Below are positions 14,904-25,087 of a DNA stretch of 64,000 bases, piece by piece. Position numbers and translations under genes: made by a program. Origin of the DNA: Farysia itapuensis (lineage: Eukaryota > Basidiomycota > Ustilaginomycetes > Ustilaginales > Ustilaginaceae); assembly GCA_023212645.1 (NCBI GenBank), contig JALBYC010000017.1, forward strand, positions 62,001 through 126,000, written 5' to 3'. The notes under the pieces were generated by a model that had not been told where the DNA came from, made no database searches, and was given only the letters and a program-made list of their open reading frames with translations. The stretch's first letter is position 1; each line of letters opens with the position of its first letter.

Positions 14904-16823
14904 ATGGGTGGAACTTCAACCACCAGTCACTCGCAGCACGTTCAAGGCAAAGCAGGGGGAAAGTATCTCACGATGGACGAAGAGGCGTTGAGGGCGATGA
15001 TGCCGCTCTCTTTCGGCAAAAAGGGAGCCAAAAAGACGTCCATGCAGCCGCCCGCTTTGCACATCAACGTGTCCTCTTCTAGCAATTCAGCATCGCTGCC
15101 AAACAGGGCGGAGTCAATAGCACAAGGCTCAGAAACACATTCAGTACCGAGCAATCCGCCAAATGGCAAAAGAAAGCTTGATAGAGCCACTGTGGAGGAA
15201 GAAGAGGATGATGGACTGACAGCGGAGGAGCGAGAAGCTAACGCGGCGATAGAGCAAAGGCTAAAAGACCGAGGCTCTCAAGATAGCGACGACTCATCTT
15301 CCACCGACGACGATGATGACATCGGGCCGCAGCCAGCACCTTCCAGCAGCACAGCTACTTTACCATTGCCACCGATGACGAACGAAGCTGTTCTCTCAGG
15401 ACACCATTCCAAAACCGTCTCTGCATTGGCAGTCGACTCGTCCGGAGCACGGTTCTGTGTCGGCTCGTATGACTACAATCTCTCTCTCTACGATTTCGGC
15501 GGGATGAACACGAGCATGTCTCCCTTTCGCAGCTTTGAGCCAGCCGAGTCCTACCCGGTGTACGACGTGGCCTTCTCCGCCGATAGCAGAAACGTCTTGG
15601 TCGTCAGTGGGACTGCGCAAGCCAAGGTGTTTTCGCGCGATGGTGTCGATCTAGGCACATGCAAGAAGGGCGACCCCTACCTCCGCGATATGCGCAACAC
15701 GACGGGCCACGTTTCCGACCTAAGTTGCGGCAAATGCCACCCGACAGATCCCGGTGTATTCATCACAGGCGGAAGCGACAGCACGATCCGCATATGGGAC
15801 CTGTCCACCATGGAACGCGCACAGACCGACATGATCGTGCTCAAGAGCAAAATGCGCGGCAACCGGACCAAAATCACCAGCGTACAGTACAGCACTGATG
15901 GGCACCGCATCTTTGGTGCAGGTCTGGACGGCAGTCTGAGCTTTTGGGATACCAGAAGCAATCTTAACGCCAAACCGCGGGGCAGCGTCGAAAACGCACA
16001 CACCACCGCCTCGGTCACGAGCAGCATTGCCGTTTCCCCTTTTGACGAAAACTTGTTTGCCACAAGGGGTGGGGATGATACGGTCAAGGTGTGGGATGTG
16101 CGCATGTTCAGGACGCCCACTGGGACAGCGCGGGACTTGCCCAACACGTCTGCCCACACTGACCTCATTTTCGACCCGATCGACGGACGAACATTACTAA
16201 CATGTGTATCTGCCCTTCCACTGGACCGCAAAGGCGACGTAGTCCACACTACGGGTGTGGTCGAAGAAGAGACGGAAGACGCGGGTACAACCAGCACGAC
16301 CGGTGGCAAAATTGCCGTGTTGAGCACCGCCGATCTCGAGGTGGTCAACATGTACAGTGTCTCGGCCGTGTCGCCGGTTCGTCTGGCGTGGTGCCAGCCG
16401 ACGAACCAGTTGTTCACCACGTTCCGTGATGGATCTCTGCGCATATTCTACGACGTGGAGACTTCCACCAAAGGCGTCACCATGGCGATCACTCGTGCTC
16501 CACGCACACGTACCGTCTGGTCCTCCACCACCACCATCAACACTGACGGCGCAGACCACATATATACCCCAGGGTTGGACACACCCCATACTTACCCGCA
16601 AAGCGAGAGCGCAAAGCGCCGTAAGCTCGCTAAAATCCGCAAAGATCCCATCAAATCCAACCTACCCCAACCACCCGTCCAAGGCGTAGGCCGCGGTGGC
16701 CGTATCGGCTCCGCCTTCAACACCCACCTCGTTCAAAGTATGTACAACAACAAAGATTCCCCACACCAAGACCCGCGCGAAGCCCTGCTCAAATACGCAT
16801 CTCCCCAACACAATGACGACTAA
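14904..16823 (+). CDS. WDR70: WDR70-like WD40-repeat protein
   Basis: The 639-aa protein carries an acidic, Ser-rich N-terminal third (VEEEEDDGLTAEEREANAAI, then DDSSSTDDDDDIGPQP) and six to seven WD40 repeats from about residue 180. Motifs shared with WDR70 include KTVSALAVDSSGARF, GSYDYNLSLYDFGGM, VVSGTAQAKVFSRDG, KGDPYLRDM, LFATRGGDDTVKVWD and, C-terminally, IRKDPIKSNLPQPPVQGVGR-GGRIG. WDR70 acts with CRL4 E3 ligase in histone H2B ubiquitination and DNA end resection (known in human and fission yeast), so a nuclear role is inferred. The first good ATG is 14904; the frame extends upstream to 14871 only with a GTG. It converges on the VHS-GAT gene, 119 bp away across a poly-A tract. Confidence 0.9.
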   Translation: MGGTSTTSHSQHVQGKAGGKYLTMDEEALRAMMPLSFGKKGAKKTSMQPPALHINVSSSSNSASLPNRAESIAQGSETHSVPSNPPNGKRKLDRATVEEEEDDGLTAEEREANAAIEQRLKDRGSQDSDDSSSTDDDDDIGPQPAPSSSTATLPLPPMTNEAVLSGHHSKTVSALAVDSSGARFCVGSYDYNLSLYDFGGMNTSMSPFRSFEPAESYPVYDVAFSADSRNVLVVSGTAQAKVFSRDGVDLGTCKKGDPYLRDMRNTTGHVSDLSCGKCHPTDPGVFITGGSDSTIRIWDLSTMERAQTDMIVLKSKMRGNRTKITSVQYSTDGHRIFGAGLDGSLSFWDTRSNLNAKPRGSVENAHTTASVTSSIAVSPFDENLFATRGGDDTVKVWDVRMFRTPTGTARDLPNTSAHTDLIFDPIDGRTLLTCVSALPLDRKGDVVHTTGVVEEETEDAGTTSTTGGKIAVLSTADLEVVNMYSVSAVSPVRLAWCQPTNQLFTTFRDGSLRIFYDVETSTKGVTMAITRAPRTRTVWSSTTTINTDGADHIYTPGLDTPHTYPQSESAKRRKLAKIRKDPIKSNLPQPPVQGVGRGGRIGSAFNTHLVQSMYNNKDSPHQDPREALLKYASPQHNDD

Positions 16824-16942
16824 AAAAATCCCCCGCCGCGCATGTACGCTCGCTACGTAGACACACCTTGCACTAAATGGAGGGGGGCCAAACCAAAAAA
16901 AAAAAATTGGGAGATTTCGACCTGGCGATGGAATACAGTATC

Positions 16943-19909
16943 TTAGGTGGAATCCAGGTGAAGACGGCTGAAAGCCTGTGCGGCGGCTTGATGAGCGTCG
17001 CTGGCCTCGGAAGCGGGCGGGGACGAGTATCGCACCGACACAGCCCGTCGCTTGCCCAGCGCTTTCTCCGAAGGCAGAATGGGCGTCTTGACATCTTCTT
17101 CATCCTCGCGATCGCGCAGTGCAGTCGTGTTGAGCGCAGGTGGGGTCAACGGTAACGACCTGTTGTGCGAGCTGGGATTTCCATTCGTCGCAGCACTGCT
17201 TTCTGATCCTGGATTCAGCGTCGTCCTATACCCATGGACAAGTGAGGGTGCAAATTGGGAAGATTGCGATGTGTCCCGTGAGTGAGTGCGAGATTCCGAT
17301 CCGCCTGACGCGATCGACTGATTCAGCGACAAGCCGGAAGCCGAGTGCGCCGAATGAGCGGCAGTCTGCAGCGATGGCGGCAAGTGCTGATGCTTGGCGG
17401 CGCCTCCACTATTGCTTTCGGACGACGGTTCAGATCGAGGAACAGGTAAAGGTCTCGCTACGCGGGAGCTTTGCGGAGTTGCCGCGACGGAACCACCGAC
17501 AGACGGTGGACTCAGCACGAGCGGTGGAGAAAAGGCATGCTCTGGAGAGCGAGCGATGCTGGGTGAGGCTGACCGAGAGCCCGATGCCTGTTGTTGGGAT
17601 GCATATGGATCGAGCAGGTGACTGTGTGCCGTGCGACCCCGCTGAACGTCGTACAGACTGCCTGTCACCGGGTCTTGCGCTAACGCGCTTCGGTCCAGCC
17701 GTACTTCAACTTTGCTTCGCTCCGTGACTCGACGCTCTTCTTCTTCTTCTGCGATGCGTCTGTGCATTTCGTCGACGAGTGAAGACGCCTCAGTGAGCCG
17801 GCCGTGCGTATCCAACAACTCTGCAAGCAAGCGCTCTTCGTCTGTCTCTCCAGCTGGCATGGATCTGTTCTCAGATGCTGCAATCGCTCGTCGTTGGTCC
17901 AATTTCTCACGAGACTGATCTGCCTGAGCTGAGGCCCAGGGAATCTGCGAGACAATCATCTCCTGTGACTTCAACACTTTGCTGTAAAACTCTTGAACGA
18001 GTTCCGCCGAGTTCTTTTCTGGATCCTCGTGGATCATCATATCGATCAAAACAGTTGCATGGCTCTTGCCTGTTTGGCACTGTTCAAACAGGCGACGCCT
18101 TTCTTCTTCCAAGACAAGAGCAGCTGCACTGTGCTCCGTGTCGTGCTTGGGCAGGAATGGTTTTGCGCTGTCGGGATCTGATGCAACCATCGCCTCAAAG
18201 TTGCGTACGACATCATAGTCTCCCCGCGGAAGGTTCTCATTTTCTGGAGGCGCTTGCGGTTCCCAGGGTCCTTGCCGAGAGCTTGGGTCAAAGAGCTCTG
18301 TTTCCTGCTCTGATGAGACCAGCGCTGGCTCGGACGTCGCGTTGCGGTGCCGATGATTTACTGGGATTGACAGCTGAGGCTGTTGGTGCTGGTGTCGTAG
18401 CTGATGATTGCTCTGAGACATCTTTCGAGCATGATGTGACTCGTCTCTGAGTTCGTAGCCCGTCGGAAGAGGCGGTCCAGGGTCCGAGGGTATGTGCATG
18501 CGAGGCTGCTGGCGAGTCCGCTGATAGTGTGCTTCCTGTGACAAACGATGATGGTGATGATGATCGCTCAGCTGCTGCTGATTTTGGGGTGGTCCGGATG
18601 CATACCGAGGTGACTGAGGAAGACGGAACTCGAACAGATCGTTTTCCAGAGGCTCGCCGTTTTTGGGTCGATCATTGGGCTTGGCTTTGTTCCAGCATTT
18701 GGTGACGAGTGAGAGTTCGGAATCGTCTTTGAATTCGAAGGCTAGAACGCCGAGCACTCTGAGCATCGTGTCTTTGACACTGAGGGGGGTTTTGGAGGAG
18801 GAAATAGTCTCTTCAACAACGTCAAGGAAGCGTCTCGTCGCTATCTGGAAGCGGAAGCGGTCACTGGAATTGAGTGTCAAAAGGGCCCAAATACGGACTG
18901 CTCTGCGCTGTGTGTCGACAGAGCCATGCTTAAACTCTTTGCGAAGCGCGCGGACGGCCTCCTTGCTGGCTGCCTCAGAGTGGCTCACCATGTCGATGAG
19001 TGGCAGTATCCCCATCCACTCTTCCTCCGAGTTGGCATTTGCAGCGAGCCATCCTACCTTGGACGCAACGAGACCCTCAAGCTCTCTGTCCTGAAGCCTG
19101 AGATCCTGTTGCTGCTGAGCTCGCTTACTCAGCTTGTCCATCCAGCCTTCTTTGGGTCGTTCGCGAGTGTGGTATGTTTCTGAAGGAGGAAAGGGTCCTT
19201 CGCCACTGCGGACTGCGCCGTATGTCTCGGGAGGAAGATCGTGGTCGCTCTTGACTTTCTTGTCGCGCGTCGAGGAGCTGAAGCCAAACATCTTTTTCTT
19301 TTTGTCTTTGCCTTCAGATTGCACATGGTCGTCATACTGACCCTGGGAAATCATGACTTCCCCCTCGTCAGAATAGACGGGATATGCTGTGGGAGGGAAG
19401 TGGGAGGTGCCAGCGACAGAATATGGACCCTCTCTGCTTGCGTATGGAGGATCCCCTCGCTGAACACTGGACCGTCTGCGCGCGCCATTGTTGTGAGGCA
19501 TGGATAATAGCTTGTCAGTGTGAGTGTTGGGAGAAGTGTGTAGGTCGTCGCTGGAATAGCCATGGCCGGAATGCGAAGAAGTGTCTGCTAGACTCTGATC
19601 GGAAGGAGCCTGTTGCGTGTAAGGCGCACTCAATCGCGAATGCGAGGATGGCGGCTCTATGCTGTGGTGCAGATCATGACGAGGAACGACTTGACCTGGA
19701 CGTAGAGAGGGGGGGAGCGCGCTAAACCCGTGTTGTGAGTCGCGACCGTCTTGGGCATAGTGAGGATGTATTGGTGAAGAGAGACGATGCTGTTGTCTCT
19801 GATACTGATCAAACTCGCGAGGCACTTCGAAGGAAGAGGGTGTGACGGGCTGATTGGGTGGAAGAGGAGTGATGGCTCCTGCTTCCTTGTTCTTGAAGAA
19901 CCTCTTCAT
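16943..19909 (-). CDS. VHS- and GAT-domain trafficking protein
   Basis: The 988-aa single exon starts MKRFFKNKEAG. A disordered N-terminus of about 275 residues has a Lys-rich KDKKKKMFGF patch. A VHS domain follows at about 278-412 (VASKVGWLAANANSEEEWMG, IDMVSHSEAASKEAVRALRK, RRAVRIWALLTLNSSDRFRF). Next come a His/Gln-rich linker with five consecutive His and a GAT-like helical bundle around 610-720 (LIDMMIHEDPEKNSAELVQE, ELLDTHGRLTEASSLVDEMH). The last 270 residues are Ser/Pro-rich and disordered. VHS-GAT proteins bind ubiquitinated cargo, Arf or actin regulators at endosomes; fungal relatives include Lsb5. Which subfamily this belongs to is not decided by eye. Confidence 0.8.
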   Translation of the reverse strand: MKRFFKNKEAGAITPLPPNQPVTPSSFEVPREFDQYQRQQHRLSSPIHPHYAQDGRDSQHGFSALPPSLRPGQVVPRHDLHHSIEPPSSHSRLSAPYTQQAPSDQSLADTSSHSGHGYSSDDLHTSPNTHTDKLLSMPHNNGARRRSSVQRGDPPYASREGPYSVAGTSHFPPTAYPVYSDEGEVMISQGQYDDHVQSEGKDKKKKMFGFSSSTRDKKVKSDHDLPPETYGAVRSGEGPFPPSETYHTRERPKEGWMDKLSKRAQQQQDLRLQDRELEGLVASKVGWLAANANSEEEWMGILPLIDMVSHSEAASKEAVRALRKEFKHGSVDTQRRAVRIWALLTLNSSDRFRFQIATRRFLDVVEETISSSKTPLSVKDTMLRVLGVLAFEFKDDSELSLVTKCWNKAKPNDRPKNGEPLENDLFEFRLPQSPRYASGPPQNQQQLSDHHHHHRLSQEAHYQRTRQQPRMHIPSDPGPPLPTGYELRDESHHARKMSQSNHQLRHQHQQPQLSIPVNHRHRNATSEPALVSSEQETELFDPSSRQGPWEPQAPPENENLPRGDYDVVRNFEAMVASDPDSAKPFLPKHDTEHSAAALVLEEERRRLFEQCQTGKSHATVLIDMMIHEDPEKNSAELVQEFYSKVLKSQEMIVSQIPWASAQADQSREKLDQRRAIAASENRSMPAGETDEERLLAELLDTHGRLTEASSLVDEMHRRIAEEEEERRVTERSKVEVRLDRSALAQDPVTGSLYDVQRGRTAHSHLLDPYASQQQASGSRSASPSIARSPEHAFSPPLVLSPPSVGGSVAATPQSSRVARPLPVPRSEPSSESNSGGAAKHQHLPPSLQTAAHSAHSASGLSLNQSIASGGSESRTHSRDTSQSSQFAPSLVHGYRTTLNPGSESSAATNGNPSSHNRSLPLTPPALNTTALRDREDEEDVKTPILPSEKALGKRRAVSVRYSSPPASEASDAHQAAAQAFSRLHLDST

Positions 19910-20259
19910 GCTGAATGCAGGTGTCTCTGCTCATCGGCACTCGAACCGTATCGCATCTGTATCGGAAGCAAGCCGAATCTGCCAAGAAAATAGGATCCAC
20001 GCAAAGCTTTGACACTTATAGCGGCATTCGGCGGAGGATCCGACTGGCTGTATGAAGCTGTCGATGTGACGTTGAAGCGTGGGGGACTGGATGGTCGATG
20101 GCGAGCAAGTCCTCAGCACAGCCTGATGCATCGGCTGCCGCGCTGTTGGATTGTAATAATATCTTTTTTGGCCTCGGCCTCCGCGCTAAAAGTGGAGTTA
20201 GCCGCTTCCCTCACCTCACCACACTTTGCCCTTTTAATCCTTACGGCACACGTATCTCG
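19910..20259. promoter_or_regulatory. divergent promoter (VHS-GAT / LYRM2)
   Basis: This 350-bp gap lies between divergent starts. An in-frame ATG at 20098 could extend the LYRM2 product by 54 residues, but the shorter form begins with a better presequence. No regulatory motif is recognised. Confidence 0.4.
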
Positions 20260-20601
20260 ATGCTCAGGCCATCACAGAGACTCTGGGCCCGCGCAAACCT
20301 TAGGAGCAGCAATCTCACTCTTGAGCACTTTCTCCTGCGGTCGAGAGGACTCGCGCTCTATCGCAATTACCTTAGAGCGACACGCGATATTCCAAACCCT
20401 GAAGCTCGATGGGAAACGATCCAATTCTTTCGACATGACTTTGAACGCAACAGCCACGTTACAGATCTTGACAATATCAAGGACTTGCTAATGCAAGGTC
20501 ATCGCTTCTTGCGTCAGATGCAGGGCCAAATGTCCCTTGCGGGCGCTTCATCGGCCGAATCTCAACTTCCCAAACTTCGGGGCACACGGCAATCTTCATA
20601 G
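20260..20601 (+). CDS. LYRM2: LYR-motif mitochondrial protein, LYRM2-like
   Basis: LYR proteins are small helical mitochondrial factors that bind acyl-ACP and help assemble respiratory complexes or Fe-S proteins; LYRM2 has been tied to complex I. The 113-aa product begins with a basic presequence (MLRPSQRLWARANLRSSN), then NLTLEHFLLRSRGLALYRNY with the LYR triad at residues 33-35. The conserved downstream Phe/Arg helix is FFRHDFERNSHVTDLDNIKD, followed by LLMQGHRFLRQMQGQ, as in LYRM2. ATG 20260 is preferred over 20098 because it yields the presequence directly. It is a single exon, convergent with the Rab5 gene. The C-terminal 20 residues are Ser-rich and unconserved. Confidence 0.85.
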   Translation: MLRPSQRLWARANLRSSNLTLEHFLLRSRGLALYRNYLRATRDIPNPEARWETIQFFRHDFERNSHVTDLDNIKDLLMQGHRFLRQMQGQMSLAGASSAESQLPKLRGTRQSS

Positions 20602-20804
20602 AGATACCCTTCACTGCAAGTAATTTAGACATAGAGCTGGCCTCACAAGAACTGAGGATGGGCGTGAGAATCATTGACTGGTTGTAGATAGCACGCAGAG
20701 CGAGGGACATGAAGAAGACGTAAGGTATATATGTACAGGCGTGTGGATTGATCCATGCGGTGAAGGTGGCAAAAGACCCGGCGATGTGGAAAGGTATGTC
20801 GGGA

Positions 20805-21470
20805 TTAGCAGCTGCAGGCATCTTGTTGCTGACCAGCCTGTTGGTTTCTGAGATCGACACCTGGTCTTGCGCCCGCACCGGCACCTGCAGCACCCACGCG
20901 ACTTGCCGTTGATGCTCGCTGAGTCTCGGCCGCTTGTTCGAGTGGAAGCTTGCGTGCTATCATGGTAAACAGCTCCGAGACATTATGTGATTCCTTGGCA
21001 GAAGTCTCGAGGAACAGCAGTCCCTCCTCTTGTGCATACTTTTCAGCCTCTTCGGTCGGAATAGCCCGTCGTGTCGAGGCAAGGTCCGCTTTGTTGCCAG
21101 CTAGTGCAATAATGATGTTGGGATCCGCTTGTCTCTGCAGCTCGCGAATCCAAGCTTTGGCCTTGTCCAGTGAAGAGGTCTGAGTAATGTCGTAGACCAC
21201 TACGGCGCAGTTTGCGTTGCGATAGTACATGGGCGCCAACGACTTGTATCGTTCCTGTCCCGCCGTGTCCCAGATCTCGAACTTGACCGTTGTCTGCGCG
21301 TCTAGACTAACAGTCTGCGTCAAGAAAGCAGCACCAATGGTGCTCTCGCGGTAATCATCGAACTGGTCCTTGACGAAACGCAACACCAGACTTGATTTGC
21401 CGACTGCCGACTCTCCGAGGAGGACGAGCTTGAATTGCAGCGTCTTTGGATTTCTCTGAGTAGCGGCCAT
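20805..21470 (-). CDS. YPT5: Rab5-family small GTPase (Ypt5/Vps21)
   Basis: This is a GTPase switch of early endosomes that directs homotypic fusion and cargo entry to the vacuolar route. The 221-aa product has all G motifs: P-loop GESAVGKS (19-26), switch I with [31 protein letters not shown] (switch II with the Rab5 YYRNA signature), GNKADL and ETSAKE. The tail is Ala/Gly-rich and ends DACSC, a CxC double geranylgeranylation signal. The effector region FLTQTVSLD and the [15 protein letters not shown] helix are Rab5-specific. The ATG at 21470 is used because '[19 protein letters not shown]' gives the usual Rab N-terminus; ten upstream codons lack family support. Confidence 0.95.
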   Translation of the reverse strand: MAATQRNPKTLQFKLVLLGESAVGKSSLVLRFVKDQFDDYRESTIGAAFLTQTVSLDAQTTVKFEIWDTAGQERYKSLAPMYYRNANCAVVVYDITQTSSLDKAKAWIRELQRQADPNIIIALAGNKADLASTRRAIPTEEAEKYAQEEGLLFLETSAKESHNVSELFTMIARKLPLEQAAETQRASTASRVGAAGAGAGARPGVDLRNQQAGQQQDACSC

Positions 21471-22430
21471 GGTGATTGGATGTGTGGACAGCAGGTGCAC
21501 CCGATATGTTCAGGATTCAGCTACAGACCAGCTTGGAGCTAGCAGGCCAATGGAAGACGTCAGAAAGAGGATTTGACGGTGACAGACGGGTGATGGTGGA
21601 TGATATGATAGCTGAGTTGGGGCTGGCATGCGGGCGGATCCATGTTTAGTTCAAATCGGCCAAGACTCGGGAATGCGCCAATTTCGAAATTTCGTGATCC
21701 CAGCTGACCTGGCTCAATACTCAACAGGCGCATTCAATTTCCAAATACATTTCCTCGTGGGCTTGATCGAGGTCAGGATAGGTGTCACTAGCAACCGTCA
21801 CGGTAGCTCTGAGCAACCATTGGCAACATACTTGCGCTTGTCGAGCACGACATGTTTTACTGAGCTCTTTGGCGCCAATTACAAAGCTGCAAGAGATTAT
21901 GCTGTGTCCGTAGATGGCTGGTGGAAGCAGGGTTAGGCGTTGCCAGTGCTCTCAGTCTACTTGTTGAGCAGAGTTCCCTGTTAGCACTATATCGTGGCGG
22001 CCGTCAGTACCGGCAGCTCTTAAAAGATAGATGTGGCCTACCAGGACTCGGGGCAACACGGTAAGGTAGGCTCAACACGAGCTTGTACAAACGACACGTA
22101 CTGACGAGTTCACAGCATATTGCCGCGCTTCCACGAGGATTTGAAAAAGCGCACTTCACTCAACGAGTACAATTGACATATACGTGGTTCATCGTTCCTT
22201 GCGAAGGATGCAAGGTACCTTTCGCGACAACGCGGTGGAACAGCTGGAATAGCCAAATCAGTACGAGCAGCAGCCTCATCCTCTCCTCAAGAACTTAAGC
22301 CAAACAGCGCCCAAGCGCCCAAAAATGAAACTTAGATGCTCTAACAACGACATCTGCCTCCACACTTTTTTTTCTGGTTGGATATTGTAGGACTGAATAT
22401 TTCGCAGCATTTTACTTTCCACATACTTGC
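21471..22430. promoter_or_regulatory. 960-bp intergenic region (Rab5 / NIF3)
   Basis: No credible gene: the 102-codon frame at 21628-21936 has no domain and poor codon use. The minus strand has CTAACCCTGC at 21927-21936, related to a 12-mer upstream of two other genes in this window. Divergent promoters are expected here. Confidence 0.45.
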
Positions 22431-23511
22431 ATGTTTCGGACACCGAGACTGATTGCACCTCTGCTGAGAACAAGGTGGACAGGTTCCGCAGATCTAGTCC
22501 CGCGCTTCGTCAGTTGTCGAAGTAACACCACCATGTCCCAGCCCAACTGGCAGATCACGGAATCGGTCAGGTCGAATCCGACGCTAGCAGCAACGATGGA
22601 GGCTATGGGCAAGATTGCGCCTCTCCAGCTTGCAGAACTGTCCTTTGACAATGTTGGACTTTTGCTGCAAGCACCAAATCCCTCGCAAACATCAAAGGAG
22701 AAGGAGGCTATCATGATTGCCATCGACCTGACCACAGACGTGTGTGAAGAGATCTTGGCGTCCAAGGAGAATGTCAAGGTAGCAGTCGTGTACCACCCCA
22801 TCATCTTTCGCGGTCTCAAGTCAGTCACATTCGCCGACCCTCAACAGACGAGCCTACTTAGACTGGCAGGAGCCGGGATCAGCGTGTACTGCCCTCATAC
22901 CAGCCTCGACGCTACACCGGGGGGCATCAACGACTGGCTTGGCAAAGTTGTGAGCTCAGCACAACCTTTCAAAGAACTCTCCTCCGCCGAAGAGATCAGG
23001 ACATTCAGAAGTCAACCACACAAAGTGCTGACGCCGTCCAAAAACATTCCTAGCGGCTACGAGGCTGCAGGAATGGGCCGACTGATCACGCTAGACCAGC
23101 CGGCACCCTTCGAAGAGATCGTCAGGAGGGTCAAACAGAATCTTGATCTTCCGCACGTGCAAGGCTGCAAGGCTTCGACTCATCTGATTTCAACCATCGC
23201 AGTGTGTGCCGGCTCGGGCTCCAGTGTGTTCTCTGGCGTCAAAGCCGATCTCTACCTCACTGGAGAGCTCTCGCATCACGAAATCTTGGCGTACAAAGCA
23301 GCCGGAGCCTCGGTAATTGTCACTAACCACACCAACACTGAACGGTAAGTTTGTCGTCTAATCTCGGCAAAAAATACGTCACACTGACTCGATTCGCATC
23401 AACAGCAAGTATCTTCGAGACGTCCTGCAGCACTGGTTGCGGCAAGAGACCAATCATCAGTACTCTATCTCGGTGTCGCATGCGGATCGTGATCCACTGT
23501 CGGTCATGTAG
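22431..23511 (+). CDS. NIF3: NIF3/DUF34-family metal-binding protein
   Basis: NIF3 proteins are conserved dinuclear-metal proteins, some shown to be GTP cyclohydrolase-like; the cellular role is unsettled. Exon 1 is 22431-23344 and exon 2 is 23406-23511; the 61-nt intron has GTAAGT and CAACAG ends, and the joined frame is exactly 340 codons. Metal-site motifs are in place: YHPIIFRGL, YCPHTSLDATPGGINDWL and, near the C-terminus, VTNHTNTER across the junction. LAELSFDNVGLLLQAP and SGYEAAGMGRLITL are also family blocks. The first 18 residues (MFRTPRLIAPLLRTRWTG) look like a mitochondrial presequence. A second ATG (MSQPNW, residue 35) begins the conserved domain, so dual targeting is possible. 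The exon-2 tail KYLRDVLQHWLRQE completes the family C-terminus. Confidence 0.9.
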
Positions 23512-23667
23512 ATAATTTGATTGTTAGAGCACGAATGCCACATCTTAACGTGTAGCCAACGCAGTCCCGCGTTCCGGTCTTATACCTTTCGTGAATCCGA
23601 TCATCCATTCTGCTACAGCGACTCGTACAACCAAGCTGCAAGGTCGGCAGAGACGACGGTAGACACA

Positions 23668-24999
23668 ATGGCCGATCTGCTAGATTCGCTCGACAGGCTG
23701 CCAAAGATCCGTCAGTTTGATGCGTTCCCAAAGACACAGTCCATCTACACTCAGCGTTCGTCCAAGGGCGGCATTCTCACCATCCTGTCCACCGTCACCC
23801 TGCTCTACTTGCTATGGACCGAGCTTTCATCGTATCTGTATGGCGAGCGTGCGTATTCATTTGCGGTCGACAGTCAGATCCAATCGACGATGCAGGTGAA
23901 CTTGGACATCACAGTGGCTATGCAATGTCACTACCTCACCATTGACGTTAGGGATGCCGTGGGCGATCGACTGCACGTCTCAGACTCTGAATTCACAAAG
24001 GACGGCACCACATTTGAGATTGGCCACGCTGACCGCCTAGACGCCATGCCACGGCAAGAAGTGTCTGCGGAAAAGACCATCAACGCTGCCCGAAAGCGTC
24101 CCTCGGTCTTTTACCACAAGAAAGCGCAAAACAAAAAGTTCAGCAAGCAGCAGGCGTTCCGCAAAACAGCGCACATTGTCCCAGACGGCCCCGCATGTCG
24201 CATCTACGGCAGCATGGAAGTCAAAAGAGTGACAGGCAATCTGCACATTACCACTCTGGGACATGGATACCTGAGCTTTGAACACACCGACCACAAGCTG
24301 ATGAACCTCAGTCACGTCATACACGAGTACAGCTTCGGGCCCTACTTTCCCGAAATCGCACAACCACTCGATTCGTCCGTCGAGACGACTGACAAACGTA
24401 AGTACAACGCCGGGGAACCCTGACACATCGTCTGCATGCGCGAGGACTGAATCTGGGCTGGCTTTTTCTCCTTTACAGACTTTACCGTGTTTCAGTACTT
24501 TGTCTCGGTGGTGCCAACGCTGTTTATCGATGCGAGAGGTCGCAAGCTGCACACGCATCAGTACTCGGTGACTGACTATGCGCGGCAGATTGAGCACGGA
24601 CAGGGCGTGCCGGGGATCTTTATGAAGTACGACATTGAACCGCTGCAGATGACGATTCGGGAACGGTCGACGTCGTTCACGCAGTTCCTCGTCCGTCTAG
24701 CAGGTGTGCTGGGCGGAGTGTGGGTGTGCTTGGGCTATGCCTTCCGCGTGACGAATCGTCTGACCAAGCTAGCTACGACAATAGCGTCCGATCAGGACAG
24801 TCCCGAATCGTACGCAGCCAGCTATGGCTACTCGAGACCAATCATCGAGACACGCACCAGCAGCGCAAATTGGATGACAAGGGGCGACGCCGTAGACGCA
24901 CTCAAAGACAAGTGGGCCAACTTTGGCGGTGCAAAGGGTCATCGCAAACTCGACAGCGTCCAACAACGAATCATGTCGGAAGAAGGCAGATCTTTCTGA
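23668..24999 (+). CDS. ERV41: ER-Golgi cargo receptor Erv41/ERGIC2
   Basis: Erv41 pairs with Erv46 to cycle in COPII/COPI vesicles and retrieve ER residents. Exons are 23668-24397 and 24479-24999; the 81-nt intron (GTAAGT, TTACAG) restores His at the junction and gives 416 aa. The N-terminus has DRLPKIRQFDAFPKTQSIYT followed by a membrane segment (GGILTILSTVTLLYLLWTEL), then a long lumenal domain with NLDITVAMQCHYLTIDVRDA, CRIYGSMEVKRVTGNLHIT, and SHVIHEYSFGPYFPEI. Exon 2 gives FQYFVSVVPTLFID, QYSVTDYARQI, IFMKYDIEPLQMTIRE and the second membrane segment (FLVRLAGVLGGVWVCLGYAF). The tail is cytosolic. It lies 156 bp downstream of NIF3, same strand. Confidence 0.94.
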
Positions 25000-25087
25000 T
25001 AAATATCACAGCACATTTCTGCCAAACTCAGTCATACGCGCGCGCACATGTGTGTGTTGTTTGTGCTGCAGTAGGTATTGTGTGTTG

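Noticed and set aside
15677..16444. 255-codon minus-strand frame opposite WDR70
   Set aside because: Antisense of WD40 coding sequence with no own domain.
21628..21936. 102-codon frame between Rab5 and NIF3
   Set aside because: No recognisable motif, no conserved start context, atypical codon use.
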